The notes beneath the pieces are model-generated. The model worked only from the letters and a program-made list of their open reading frames with translations. It had not been told where the DNA came from and ran no database searches. A program made the translations under genes and the position numbers. From Agaricus subrufescens (taxonomy: Eukaryota; Basidiomycota; Agaricomycetes; Agaricales; Agaricaceae), in assembly GCA_029945375.1 (NCBI GenBank), contig CM057068.1:1288233-1352232 (forward strand): a DNA stretch of 64,000 nt. Direction: 5' to 3'. Numbering within the stretch: the first letter of the stretch is position 1; each line of letters starts with the position of its first letter. Positions 35,713 to 46,079 of the stretch are shown here, piece by piece.

Positions 35713-36282
35713 GAACTCTCAATGATTCATCAAACTATTATGACAGCTCCTGATGAAGGACAAACAGACCTACTTGGGCATTTTCATCAGTCATTACTTC
35801 AAGATTGTATTATCGTGTCCACAAATCTAAAAAAGAGATCCAGAGGAAAAGAGAAAGAGAGATCGGAGTGTGTAGTGGTGGTAAGGGTGTTGATTATCAT
35901 AAGGAAAGCTGATCTAATTTTTACTTGACTGATCTATTTGCTGATATTTGATTGGTATATAGGTTCGGAGTAGAGAACGTATTGTTGCCCCAGTTTGAAT
36001 CTTCCGGTACTGACTACCCGTTCATCAAAACGGATTTTACGTGCGTTTGAGTTCGCGAAAACCACAAAAAATGCGTGTATGCAAATGCCACAGTCCTCAT
36101 GGATTCCTCGTGGTACTAATTGACTTGCTACCTAATGACATCCCGAGACTTTCCGAACAGCTTCTGATGTATTTCTGGCGTTATGTATCATATTATCACC
36201 TAGGTCAACTCGAACCGAGACGATATTTATTGTATTTCTGTTCATATCTGTCACTCCCCTCAAAAAGCCCTTGCCTCGACCG
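35713..36282. other. Intergenic stretch between convergent genes
   Basis: Frames at 35722-35928 and 36041-36286 have no recognised motif. The first could be an alternative tail of the upstream membrane-protein gene. Confidence 0.4.
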
Positions 36283-36546
36283 CTAATTATCATCACAGTA
36301 GCATTGATTTGTTACTAAAATGCGTAAAGTAATATACTTTGACAAGGAAAGTAATAACTTACTGGCGTTGCATTCACCATAATCAAAGTCATGCTCCTCA
36401 CAGAAATCATCACAGTAATCATCTCCACGGTCTTGGGATTTGGGGTCGCAACGTTCCGCAGTAGCTGATTGCGCGGTAGGGTGGGCATGAACAATCATAG
36501 TGAAGAAGAGAGTGATGAAAACGAGGAGAGTTGCGATGGATTTCAT
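36283..36546 (-). CDS. Acidic secreted peptide with defensin-like (CS-alpha-beta) cysteine pattern, copy 1
   Basis: Two exons (36546-36363 and 36314-36283) give 71 residues. MKSIATLLVFITLFFTMIVH forms a signal peptide. The mature part has six Cys spaced C-X11-C-X3-C-X9-C-X6-C-X1-C, matching the C-X(n)-C-X3-C-X9/10-C-X(4-7)-C-X1-C rule of fungal and invertebrate CS-alpha-beta defensins. It includes a gamma-core-like GxC (DYGEC) and an ending CYCDDN. Unlike classical defensins it is strongly acidic (DDYCDDFCEEHDFDYGEC). The intron splits the Ala codon after NA. A paralog with the same architecture is at 41609-41937. Each copy lies just downstream of an mpaB-like gene on the same strand. The fold is inferred from Cys spacing only; antimicrobial, effector or metal-binding roles are all possible. 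Confidence 0.75.
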   Translation of the reverse strand: MKSIATLLVFITLFFTMIVHAHPTAQSATAERCDPKSQDRGDDYCDDFCEEHDFDYGECNASKLLLSLSKYITLRILVTNQCYCDDN

Positions 36547-37012
36547 TTGTTCTTGCAGGCCGGGACGTGAGACGACGTATGTTATAAGCGACTTGGTGGA
36601 AGAGTAATACCCTCTGCTATACCCCCACACCTTTTATACCTTGTTGGGGGTCGTTGTAGGGTCAAGTACGAAAACGTGTCGCAACTTACGTATTTGAGAC
36701 CCCACCGGAGGCTGGGACATCTGTAAGATTTACTGTTCTTCAAGACCTCTGCGAATCATAGACTAAATCACAGGTTATAACAAGCGAATGACTTAGAGTT
36801 TAATACTGATAGCACAACGTTTGAACTAGTTATCAGAGAAAAGTATGAAGGCCAAAACCTCCTATGACTGTGCCGCGTGCGCGGACCATTGCATGCGTCA
36901 TGTCCATAGCACCTTATAGTAAGGTCTCGCCGCGTGATACCGTAAATTTCTGGGGCCTTGCGACCCTACTCGGCTACGCCACAGACCAACAGACCCTCTT
37001 TGCTATCGTTGT

Positions 37013-38840
37013 GTAAAGGCTCCGGTAATAGGGCAACCTTGGAGCGCTGCGGCTGCTTTGAGCACCTCTTCGTTGCCAGCTGTCAATGTTAGATGAATAC
37101 CGATAGCGACCGAGTTCAGTGACATCGACAAACGCACTTTTTTCAAGGTTGGTCGGGCCCATTTCCTCAAGTCTGTATCCATCTGAGTGGAATCTTTGAA
37201 ACATGAGTTGAGAAAGACGTAAAAAAGGACCTGATGCTCACAGTGGGCAGGGGACATGACTGTGGACTCTCAGTGAGACTAGTAATCGGTCCCAAGCCTT
37301 TCCCATACGTGTTTTCGACTCCGGCTTGTACCAAGGTCGCACTGCAAATTTTGTAGGATACATTCGAGGGTTAGTCGATCCATCCTGGTTCTTCGAGAGT
37401 TCCAATAACACGGGGAAGATTGGATTGGCATCAGATCGAGGAAGCATAAACCATTTCTGGACGAATGAAACAGAAAAGAGGACGCTCCGGATGAGGAGGT
37501 GGTTATACCAAGGTTGTGCTGGTTTCCTGTGGCAAGTAGATGAGCATTTGGTAATAATGAGTGGAGAACGATCGAAGGCCACACATCATAGCAATGCGAA
37601 CTGGATCGTCGAGTATACAGGTCGTCAAATTCTCCACCCAACGACGTATACCAAACGCTTCAGGTACAGGATATAGCAGTTCCTCAGTTGTGTATTTGGC
37701 TACGACGCTGTTGGTAGGGTCCTTAACCATGTACTGCTGTTCGTATCCCTAAGCAGCTAAATTTGGTACACTCTGGCCGCACAACCGATTTGTGGAGAAA
37801 ATGACGGACCTTGGCCCATGCCTTCATACTCTCTAGAGATTCTGGTATATCTCGAATTCCCATTCGTTTACCAATTTCAACCCAGAAAGTAAAGTATGCC
37901 TATCAATGCGGTATAAGAGCGTAAGTCTTATATCCATAAGGTATAAGCGCACATGTTCCTCCAATGGCGATAATGAACGCCATCCATATTTTCTCGCCCA
38001 TGTCTAGAGAGTTTGGTTTGAATAAAGTCGACATCATACAGGTCTGAGTAAGGACTCACTATGGGCTCACAAATAAAAAGAATCAACGTGTAGAGGAAGT
38101 CGCCGTTCGACTAGAAGCAGAGTGACTTAGGACCCGAAGAGGAAAAAGATTCTAGCGCGGACTCACAATGTTGTACCTCGAATGGAGATAATTTACACGT
38201 GCAAGAGCAATCATAGCACGCGGGTCGATCTCCCCAGTTGTGTCTTCAGTCCGGTACCCTGTTATTGGGCACCCCACCCAGGTAGCTACACGTGATATCA
38301 ATCAGCGGTTGTGCGTTCTGATATTGGTTATAAGCATTACAAATGAGAATTTCAGTCTGGGGCGAGTCAATTTCAATGGGCGCACAAGGTTACAATTGGT
38401 GGCACTCACATCGGCATAACGTCTGGAGACTGTTTCGCTCCCCTTCAGCTCTTTTGTAGCAGCTAATAATTATGAGATTGAGGGCTTTTCACAATAAGAA
38501 AGATGAGTCAAATGATTTTATAGAGCCCTGACAACCGACCACTCACAATTCCGTAGGTCTTATACAACGCAAACGCCAGCGAATAGTTGAGCAGGCGGGG
38601 CATATCATACATACACGACACCATCATGATCTTCTGAGCGTCATCAGGTGTCAACTTCCCGGCTTCGTACTTCTGTCGGTACTTCTCGTGCACTTTCCGG
38701 TACCGTCTGAATCTGAGTAAACGCACGAAAGAGAGATACCCTACAAATACAACCGCGAGCCCCGTGGTCATGGTAACATGCCTGAGCACCTTGAGCACTT
38801 GGGAGACTGTAGCATCCGAAAGTCGGTCCAACGTCGGCAT
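37013..38840 (-). CDS. mpaB-like ER-bound oxygenase (rubber-oxygenase family), copy A
   Basis: A member of the mpaB/rubber oxygenase catalytic-domain family, heme-associated oxygenases that cleave isoprenoid chains. The start is taken at MPTLDRLSDATVSQ (38840), which aligns with the starts of the other copies; an upstream in-frame ATG exists at 38885. The N-terminal anchor is LAVVFVGYLSFVRLLRFRR. The family blocks follow in order: EKYRQKYEAGKLTPDDAQKI, MYDMPRLLNYSLAFALYKTY, a 16-nt microexon (38341-38356), WVGCPI, ALARVNYLHSRY, TWARKYGWRSLSPLEEH, FWVEIGKRMG, TTEELLYPVPEAFGIRRW, RPWYKPESKTRMGKAWDRLL, GYRLEEMGPTNLEKS and LQGCPITGAFTQR. It has about eleven exons like copy B and no stop or frameshift was seen. 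Confidence 0.8.
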
Positions 38841-41608
38841 CCTAGAAAGCGTCGGGGTGGAAGCAGGACTGATTCTTAATCCCACACTGGGCTCCCTTTA
38901 TAGCCCAGTATCACAGTTATCTAGATCGCATGGGAAAAATGTTGTATATATTTGAACTAGGGATGCATATAGTATACAAGCTGCTCCATGCATGCATGTT
39001 TGATCCGCCACCGCCACTGACTTGAAGTTTATGATCAAATCCTTGCTCTGGACTGATAAGTAGGTATCTGCACTCTCTCTGAGAAAATACAGATATCATT
39101 GGGACAGAGTAAAGAAAATACCCTGATCACGAAATTTGAACTGCCAACAGGTTCCTTCTATTCATGATATCAACTTCAGGGCGAGATGATCGGAAGGGTA
39201 TAAACATCAACAATTGAAACATCAGCGAGTCACCAAAAAAAAAAAAAAAAGCATCAGCGACATAGATAGAATTGACACGTGTTCAAATTTAAGTAGCCTA
39301 TCCGTTTTGGAGGGAGAGAAATAGCAACAGAACACTTGACATTCTCTAAAGAAAAGGCAGAGGAGCCGGGAGGAAAGTCATATGAGAAAGATGCTCCTTT
39401 CTATTGGAATCGATTCGCTTACGAATTTCAAGTGACTATAGCCTCCATGAACTCTGCAAATTGCTCTCTAGTTGGTGGTTCTCAATAGCCGCCCATAATG
39501 ATGGAACCTAAGTGGAGATGTTGAAGTGTCTCAGAGTGTTTGGGTAGGATTGGTAGTTGGTGGACACAATCTACGATCGATCTCGGGATCCAACAGCCCG
39601 TGCTTGCCTCTCATAACGAGGCTGAGTTTCGTCAACCCAGAATATGATGAGAGATAGTTGAATAGAATAGCCTAAGGTCATCTGGACTGTCAGTTGAAAC
39701 GCCCTTCAAAATACTCCTTCTTGTAGGTTGTTTCGGCACCCGAACTGATGTTTGGGTTAATCTCCTCAGGGCGCCGGGTACGCGTTCCCATATGATAAAG
39801 TATCTAAGACCATGGCAATGTGGGTGGGGGAGTGGAAGGCCTGGAGAGATAGTCGTCTCCAAGTCTCCAGGCGGTAAGAGCGAGGTTGGAACAGCATCGG
39901 GTCACCCAGCTGTGTACAACCTATGCTTACCTGTGCCAACAGTCTCATCTAATGTATGGGATAGGGTGGGTGGCTTTAAAGGAATCGCGAGCAGGTAGCG
40001 GTGCCGTCCATTCAGCACGAGGAGGAGAGACGAAGGTCATATTATTATTAAGCATTATTATGAGGATTACGACTTCATCTTTCACACGGGCTGCCGCTCC
40101 GAGACAACACGGTGTTCCTTTTTCAAGCGAGGAAAGGTTATCAAAATGATGCACATGTGTCCTGATGTCATCGAGAGTGATTCCGAGCCATGTATCTCGA
40201 CCTGTAAGTTCCACCGCATCACCATCGTGCCGAGTCCGGGGACGATATCATGAATTTGACATCATCTCTGCCAAGACCAAGTTCATTTAGGTGAGGGTAC
40301 CTTCCAAGAAATGCAACAATTTGTGGTACGAGGTCATTAGATTTGTGTCATTCCTAGAGCGATTGAAGGACAGAGATCGGAGAGAGGTCTGAGGGTAAAG
40401 AAGGAAAGCGGTATCAGTTTGTTAACGAAGGAAAGGGTGTTGAAGCTTCTAAAGGAGGTAAGTTTGGCCAAACCATGCATGTATCAACAATGGGCTGTTT
40501 AGGTTCAAATTTCGCTTAGCAATGATATCTAGAGAACAGGTTGATGAATGGCTCGGGGCGATTTGGATGCTGATTTCTATGCTCACTTGACGATCTCGGG
40601 CAACATTTTTCAATGCCGCTGCGATTATACCGTTCATTCTTTCGACTATAAGCTTCCTCGTCTCTGAGATCCCTTTTCTGCGAATTTCATCAGTCCAGAA
40701 CAGCAGGTTCAAGTGTCTAGAGGGGTTTCTGGTGTGATCAAACACAGTTGTAGAACGAGACACAGGGGCCAGTAGAGTTTCGTGGCATCTCCAGTGACCT
40801 GGCGCCGGTTCAGCGTGAATGGCATCCGCGAATTCGAGGCGAAGGTTTTCAAAGAGCATGGGAGATACAAGCGCATTGAGATGAGGAGAAAAAGGGCGAG
40901 GGTCCAGAAATTACTTTTGGTCTGACCTGTACCTAGGCTGGCAGATTACACGACTTGCGATGAATGAAACAGAATATCGTTCCAAGACACTACTCACATG
41001 GTTAATTGTTTTCCTAAGAGTTTCGCTGACCAGGTCTCAGACGCCCGTGGGCATGACAGGGGCACGGAGTGACAGTCATCTCTTGGAGGTGAAGTCCGTG
41101 TGAACGCTGTCATTGTGCCGCCATAAACCCACTAGATCCTTTGACTCTCCAATCGAAGAATCTCTCGAAGCAACAGACCAGTAGGGCGTGTCTATATCGA
41201 CAAGTTTATCCCAAATGGATGAGCGACAACTTGGTTGAGGTATCGGATACATTTGGAAGTAGAATAACGCCGGAAGACGCTCAGGCTTCTTCGTTCTTGA
41301 GGCTTCTGACAAAATTTGAGATCACAGCCAACCGACTCACAAGCTACCGGTCACCGGAATATGTACCCCAAATATCATCGGGCACTCAAAGAAGATGCGA
41401 AGAGGGCGGATCAAAAAGCTGTGCAACCAAAAATGACTAAGCGGGATATGATACTATAGGCTCACACAAATAGGTGTGCGGTTTGTTTGTATGTTTTCTA
41501 TGCATCTCTGGTATTTCTGACATCGTATATCGCGTAGGTTATTTCTGCCCGAGATCACGCCTTCCGGACAAATTCCCGCCTCCCTCCAAAGAATACTTTT
41601 TTCGACTG
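38841..41608. other. Gene-less stretch with degraded-looking minus-strand frames
   Basis: No intact gene. A minus-strand frame at 40449-40859 (136 codons) and others at 39945-40214 and 41076-41312 read like fragments of a protein (for example NDLVPQIVAFLGRYPHLNEL near 40270-40330, in an LRR-like pattern). They are separated by stops and lack consistent splice signals. A decayed F-box/LRR-type gene is possible but not shown. A 16-base A run lies at 39235-39250. Confidence 0.4.
39235..39250 (+). repeat. Poly-A tract
   Basis: Sixteen consecutive A residues. No poly-adenylated retrosequence could be recognised upstream of it. Confidence 0.8.
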
Positions 41609-41937
41609 TCAATCGTCATCACAGTAGCATTCACCCGTCTCTATAATTTATACGGCACATTACCCTTAGCCGTGTACAAGTACGAAATGCATAATAACTT
41701 ACTGGCGTTGCATTCACCATAATCGTAATCATTATCCTGACAGAAGATGTCACAGAAATCGTCTCCGGCTGCATCAGGTGTGCATGTCGCTCCGGTAGTT
41801 ATTAATGCGGCGGGGCGTGGCTTCACCTGAGTTATACTGTTGGAGAGGAGAGTTACTAGAGCAGTGGGGTAGGCATTAATGGCAATAGTGTTGGAGAGGA
41901 GGGTGATGAAAAGGAGGAGAGCCGCAATAGACTTCAT
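41609..41937 (-). CDS. Acidic secreted peptide with defensin-like cysteine pattern, copy 2
   Basis: Two exons (41937-41703 and 41640-41609) give 88 residues. The signal peptide is MKSIAALLLFITLLSNTIA. The Cys spacing is C-X9-C-X3-C-X9-C-X6-C-X1-C, the same as copy 1 except in the first loop. The shared core is DDFCDIFCQDNDYDYGECNA, then CYCDDD. The intron sits at the identical place, after the first base of the Ala codon of NA. The pro-region is longer than in copy 1 because a segment of about 51 bp is repeated (LLSNTIAINAYPTALV followed by LLSNSITQVKPRPAALI). The gene lies just downstream of mpaB copy B on the same strand, the same relation as copy 1 to copy A. Confidence 0.75.
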
Positions 41938-42678
41938 CTGTTATTACAAGCCAGAGGGTGGGACCGCCCAAGTTGAAAGTGAGGATGCCCAGGGAATGTC
42001 CTGCTTTATAACATGCCGTGGAGTATCATACGGTGAGATCCGAGTAAATATCAATCTGAAAGAATTCGAAAAGTGATCAGACTGATCGTCCGGCGCTGCT
42101 GTGATGATAGATATGTCGTCACAGTTGCCAAGGTACAATATACCATCTGACCTTCGGAGCTGGACCAACTCCGAACTGGCAGGTTGAATTCACGTCCTTT
42201 TGACGCGCGCTAGGCTACTCATCACCACATATGTTTCATGCTTAGCGATAAACGGCATTGTCTTATTAAGGGGTTCATCAAAGCGAATATCTTCGTGTGT
42301 TCTTGACAATTGACCCTGACTGCACCTCAGGGCAGGGCGGACAGGGTACAGATGTATTTTGTGTTTGACTATTCCGCTTGATCTGCATTGCACACCTGCA
42401 TCCCGCCTTTCACCTGAACCACTTTCCCATTCATCTCATCCCAATCTAACCTTGGCAAGGTCGGGGATATTTACGAGAATCTACTGCCAGTCAAGACATT
42501 GACTCATGAACAAGAGCGTTGGGTATGAAGTAGTTACTAAGTCACAGTAAGGTAATTGAGGTTGAGACTTGCGAACGTCTAACTATAGTAAACTTGTTAT
42601 TATTCCAAAAATGATACGTAAAGATACCACCAGCCCGGTCAACTCGAAACTGGTCCTTGGTATTCCACTGACACTTGT
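41938..42678. other. Intergenic stretch
   Basis: The upstream region of peptide copy 2 and the 3' region of mpaB copy B. No gene seen. Confidence 0.5.
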
Positions 42679-44478
42679 CTATGGCTGCGTGAAAGCCCCA
42701 GTAATGGGACAGCCTTGAAGGACAGTTGCTGCGCTCAGCACCTCCTCATTTCCGGCTGTAACACAAGATAAATACAATAGCAAGCATCAATAAAGAACGT
42801 ACTTTTTTCCAGGTTAATCGGCCCCAATTCCTCAAGTCTGTACCCATCGGAACGGAATCTTTGGAACATCAGTTAAGAAAGACGTAGAAAAGGTTTGATG
42901 CTCACAGTGGACTGGGGATATGACTGTGGACTCTCAATGAAACTAGTAACCGATCCCAAGCCTTTCCCAGGCGTGTATTCGACTCCGACTTGTACCAAGG
43001 ACGCACCGCAAATTTTGTAGGATGCATTCGAGGATTAATCGATCCGTCCTGGTTCTTCGAGAGTTCCAACGATACAGGGAAGAATGGATTGGAATCGGAT
43101 CGAGGGAGCATAAACCATTTCTGCACGAATGAAACCACATAGAGGACATTCCTGACGAAGAGGTGGTTATACCAAGGTTGTGCTTGTTTCCTGTGCCAAA
43201 TGGATTACAATTAAGATTAACAAGTAGAGAACGATTGGAAGACACACATCATAGCAATGCGAGCGGGGTCGTCAAGTAAACAGATGGTCAAGTTCTCTAC
43301 CCAACGACGTATACCAAATGCTTTGGGTACAGGATATAGCAGTTCCTCGGTTGTATACTTGGCTAAGGCGCTATTAGTAGGATCCTTCACCATGTACTGC
43401 TGTTCGTATCCCTGAGGAGCTCAATAAGTACGCTGCACTGACTTGTGGAGGCAATAACGGACCCTGGCCCATGCCTTCATACCCTCTAAAGATTCTGGTA
43501 TATCTCGGATTCCCATTCGTTTACCTATTTCAACCCAGAAAGTGAAATATGCCTATCAATGCGGTATAAGAGCAGAAGACATATCTCCGAAATTTATAAG
43601 CGCACATGTTCTTCCAATGGCGATAAGGGGCGCCACCCATATTTTCTCACCCATGTCTAGAGGAATGGGTTGAACAAGGCCGACACCATGCAGGACTGGG
43701 TGAGGACTCACTGTGGGCTCACAAATAAAAAGAATCAACGTGTAGAGGAAGTCGCTGTTCGACTGGAAGTGGAGCGGATCGGGTCCGAAGAGGAAAAAAA
43801 AATCTTGCGCGGACTCACAATGTTGTACCTCGAATGGAGATAATTTACACGTGCAAGAGCGATCATAGCACGCGGATCAATCTCCCCAGTTGTGTCTTCA
43901 GTCCGGTACCCGGATATTGGGCACCCCACCCAGGTAGCTACACGTAATATCGATCAGTAGCTATGCGTTCGAATGTTAGTAAGAAGCAGTACAGATGAGA
44001 ATTTCAGTCTAGGACGGGTCGATTTTAATGGGTGTACAACATCAAAATTGGTAGCACTCACATCGGCATAACGTTTGGATATTGTTTCGCTTCCCTTCAA
44101 CTCTTTTGTAGCTGCTAACAATTTTGAGATCGAAGGCTTTCACAAAGATGAGTCGATGGACTCATCAGGTTCTGGAAACCGACGACTCACAATGCCGTAG
44201 GTCTTGTACAACGCAAATGCCAACGCGTAGTTGATTAAGCGTGGCATATCATACATAGAAGATACCATCATGATCTTCTGGGCGTCCTCCGGTGTCAACT
44301 TTCCGGCTGCGTACTTCTGTCGGTACTTCTCGTGCATTTTCCGGTACCGTCTGAATCTGAGAAAGCGCACGAGAGACATATACCCAACCAATAAAGCCAC
44401 GAGACCCGGAGTCTTGGTCACTTGTTCGAGTGCTTTGAAGGCATGCGTGACTGTATAGCCGACGATTTGGTCAAACAT
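42679..44478 (-). CDS. mpaB-like ER-bound oxygenase, copy B
   Basis: Eleven exons: 44478-44191, 44136-44062, 44008-43993 (16-nt microexon), 43937-43819, 43762-43712, 43656-43606, 43552-43463, 43411-43248, 43190-42906, 42858-42803 and 42755-42679. Together they give 423 residues, with every phase consistent. An upstream in-frame ATG at 44535 would add 19 residues. The membrane anchor is LVALLVGYMSLVRFLRFRR. Family blocks include RRYRKMHEKYRQKYAAGKLT, MYDMPRLINYALAFALYKTY, WVGCPISGYRTEDTTGEIDP, LARVNYLHSRYNI, TWVRKYGWRPLSPLEEH, FTFWVEIGKRMGIRDIPESL, AKYTTEELLYPVPKAFGIRR, WVENLTICLLDDPARIAMM, FVQKWFMLPR, GYRLEELGPINLEK and LQGCPITGAFTQP. Relatives cleave farnesyl or polyprenyl chains at the ER; the substrate here is unknown. 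Confidence 0.85.
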
Positions 44479-44581
44479 AGTCGTCCAGAGGAGTTGAATC
44501 TGGGGTAAGGGAAACTGGTCCTCAGCTCCACTCACTCTCTGTGCCCCATTTTAATATACTCAGTTCAGAGACATCTATACA

Positions 44582-45354
44582 CAGTTGGCAAAATGTGTCG
44601 AAAGGGGATCATAGTTGAACCGGGATTGAAACGGTTTTTAGTTGGAGCGTATAAGGAACATACTTTGTATTACCACCGCCGATCACTCAATACTCAATTG
44701 TCAGCCTAATTCAATGAACAGAGGTTTTACCCTGATGGTTATTCACGACCCGATATCAGCGCTCATAACGCGTGAGTTACTTGTTTGGGCAAGATTCGAT
44801 CTAAACCTGCACGATTATCATAATCCGGTAAGAGGATTGAAGCAACATCTCTATTTTCACGCTGTTCTCTGTACTCACATTACCGGTTGGAGGGTTTGAA
44901 TATGCAAAGACAGTGGGAAAATATCCTTTATGTTACCATGTTATCACCCCTGGAATAGTCTATTCAGCTATAACATGATTAAGCCCCTATCGACTTCGAA
45001 CTTAAATTTACCTTGTATTTTCCCACTGTCTTTGTATATTCAAACCCTCCAACCGGTAATGTGAGTACAGAGAACAGCGTGAAAATAGAGATGCTGCTTC
45101 AATCCTCTACGGACTATGATAATCGTGCAGGTTCAGATCGACTCTTGCCCAAACAAGTAACTCAAACGTTATGAGCGCTGATATTGGGTCGTGAATAACC
45201 ATCAGGGTGAAACCTCTGTTCACTGGATTAGGCTGACAATTGAGTATTGAGTGATCGGCGGTGGTGATATAAAGTATGTTCCTTATACACTCCAACCAAA
45301 ACAAGTTTTTATCTCGGTTCAATATGGCACCCTTTCGATACATTTTGCCAATTG
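44582..45354. repeat. Large inverted repeat element IR1
   Basis: The arms are about 44582-44924 and 45015-45354, with a spacer of about 90 bp. Outer ends are AGTTGGCAAAATGTGTCGAA and, at the other end, the complement-matching TTCGATACATTTTGCCAATT. Inner ends are GACAGTGGGAAAATA and TATTTTCCCACTGTC. Both arms carry a matching open frame, plus in the left arm and minus in the right, containing DHSILNCQPN and NRGFTLMVIHDPISALIT. The arms differ by scattered substitutions. It lies between mpaB copies B and C. It could be a foldback or MITE-like element, or an inverted duplication of a gene fragment. I see no transposase. Confidence 0.8.
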
Positions 45355-46079
45355 AGTTTAAACGTCTCTCAACCAAGTGCCGTGTTGTGCTGCGCTGTCA
45401 GATGATACGCTCTCGTACTGTGCAGTGCTCGCACGGGCCCGTGTCACAAAAACCATGGACATAATATCATGTTCTGACTTACCATTAACGTATTGAACGA
45501 AGCTACCAACAACGTGGTTTCTCTCGGTCGAGAAAGGAATAAGGTATCGGACTACTTAAGAGTGCTATGACGATCGCACTGTGGCACTTCCATTCACATG
45601 GCCGCTCTACTTGGATATATGGAAGGCGTGCATCGAATCTATCGACGAAGTTGAAAGACGTTGGTAAGGATATATGAGATAGGAACGTCTTTTTGCGTTA
45701 ACAATATAATAAGTGGAGAGATTGTCTACCTAGGTGTGATTATTTTTTATCCCTTGTTGACGGCGGTGGTAGTTCTCTGGCTGTAAATCTCCCACAAGTG
45801 TTGGATTAGTGTCTCTAACTATGTCGTATTTTTGTCCCGCTGCCTACGGCTGATTCTGTGGCGCCTAAGGCTGCCGAAACCAAAACCAAGGGCCAACGTT
45901 TCCCACTGGTACCACTAAATCGGATGACAGCAGTGCTCATCATGAGTGAAATGTATTCCATTACCAAATATATATACTCCAAAGACTACCTCCTAACTTT
46001 AATCTGACAAGCCACACAGTAGAATACCGTAAGTCTCCGTTGTCCTGAGACCTTGTTCGGACACGCAACAATCCCTCTT

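Noticed and set aside
36363..36546. Defensin-like peptides as Notch-type LNR repeats
   Set aside because: The D/N-rich Cys motif looks LNR-like at first, but the CxxxC...GxC...CxC spacing and the two-exon secreted layout fit CS-alpha-beta better, and the LNR CDxxCNxxxCxWDGGDC order is absent.
37238..37676. Frames of 114-120 codons in other phases at the oxygenase loci (also 42902-43245)
   Set aside because: Only the frame giving LPRSD...RPWYKPES continues in phase through flanking splice sites; the others are shadows.
38841..41608. F-box/LRR gene on the minus strand
   Set aside because: Fragments look LRR-like, but stops interrupt them and I could not build a consistent exon chain or find an F-box motif, so no gene is called.
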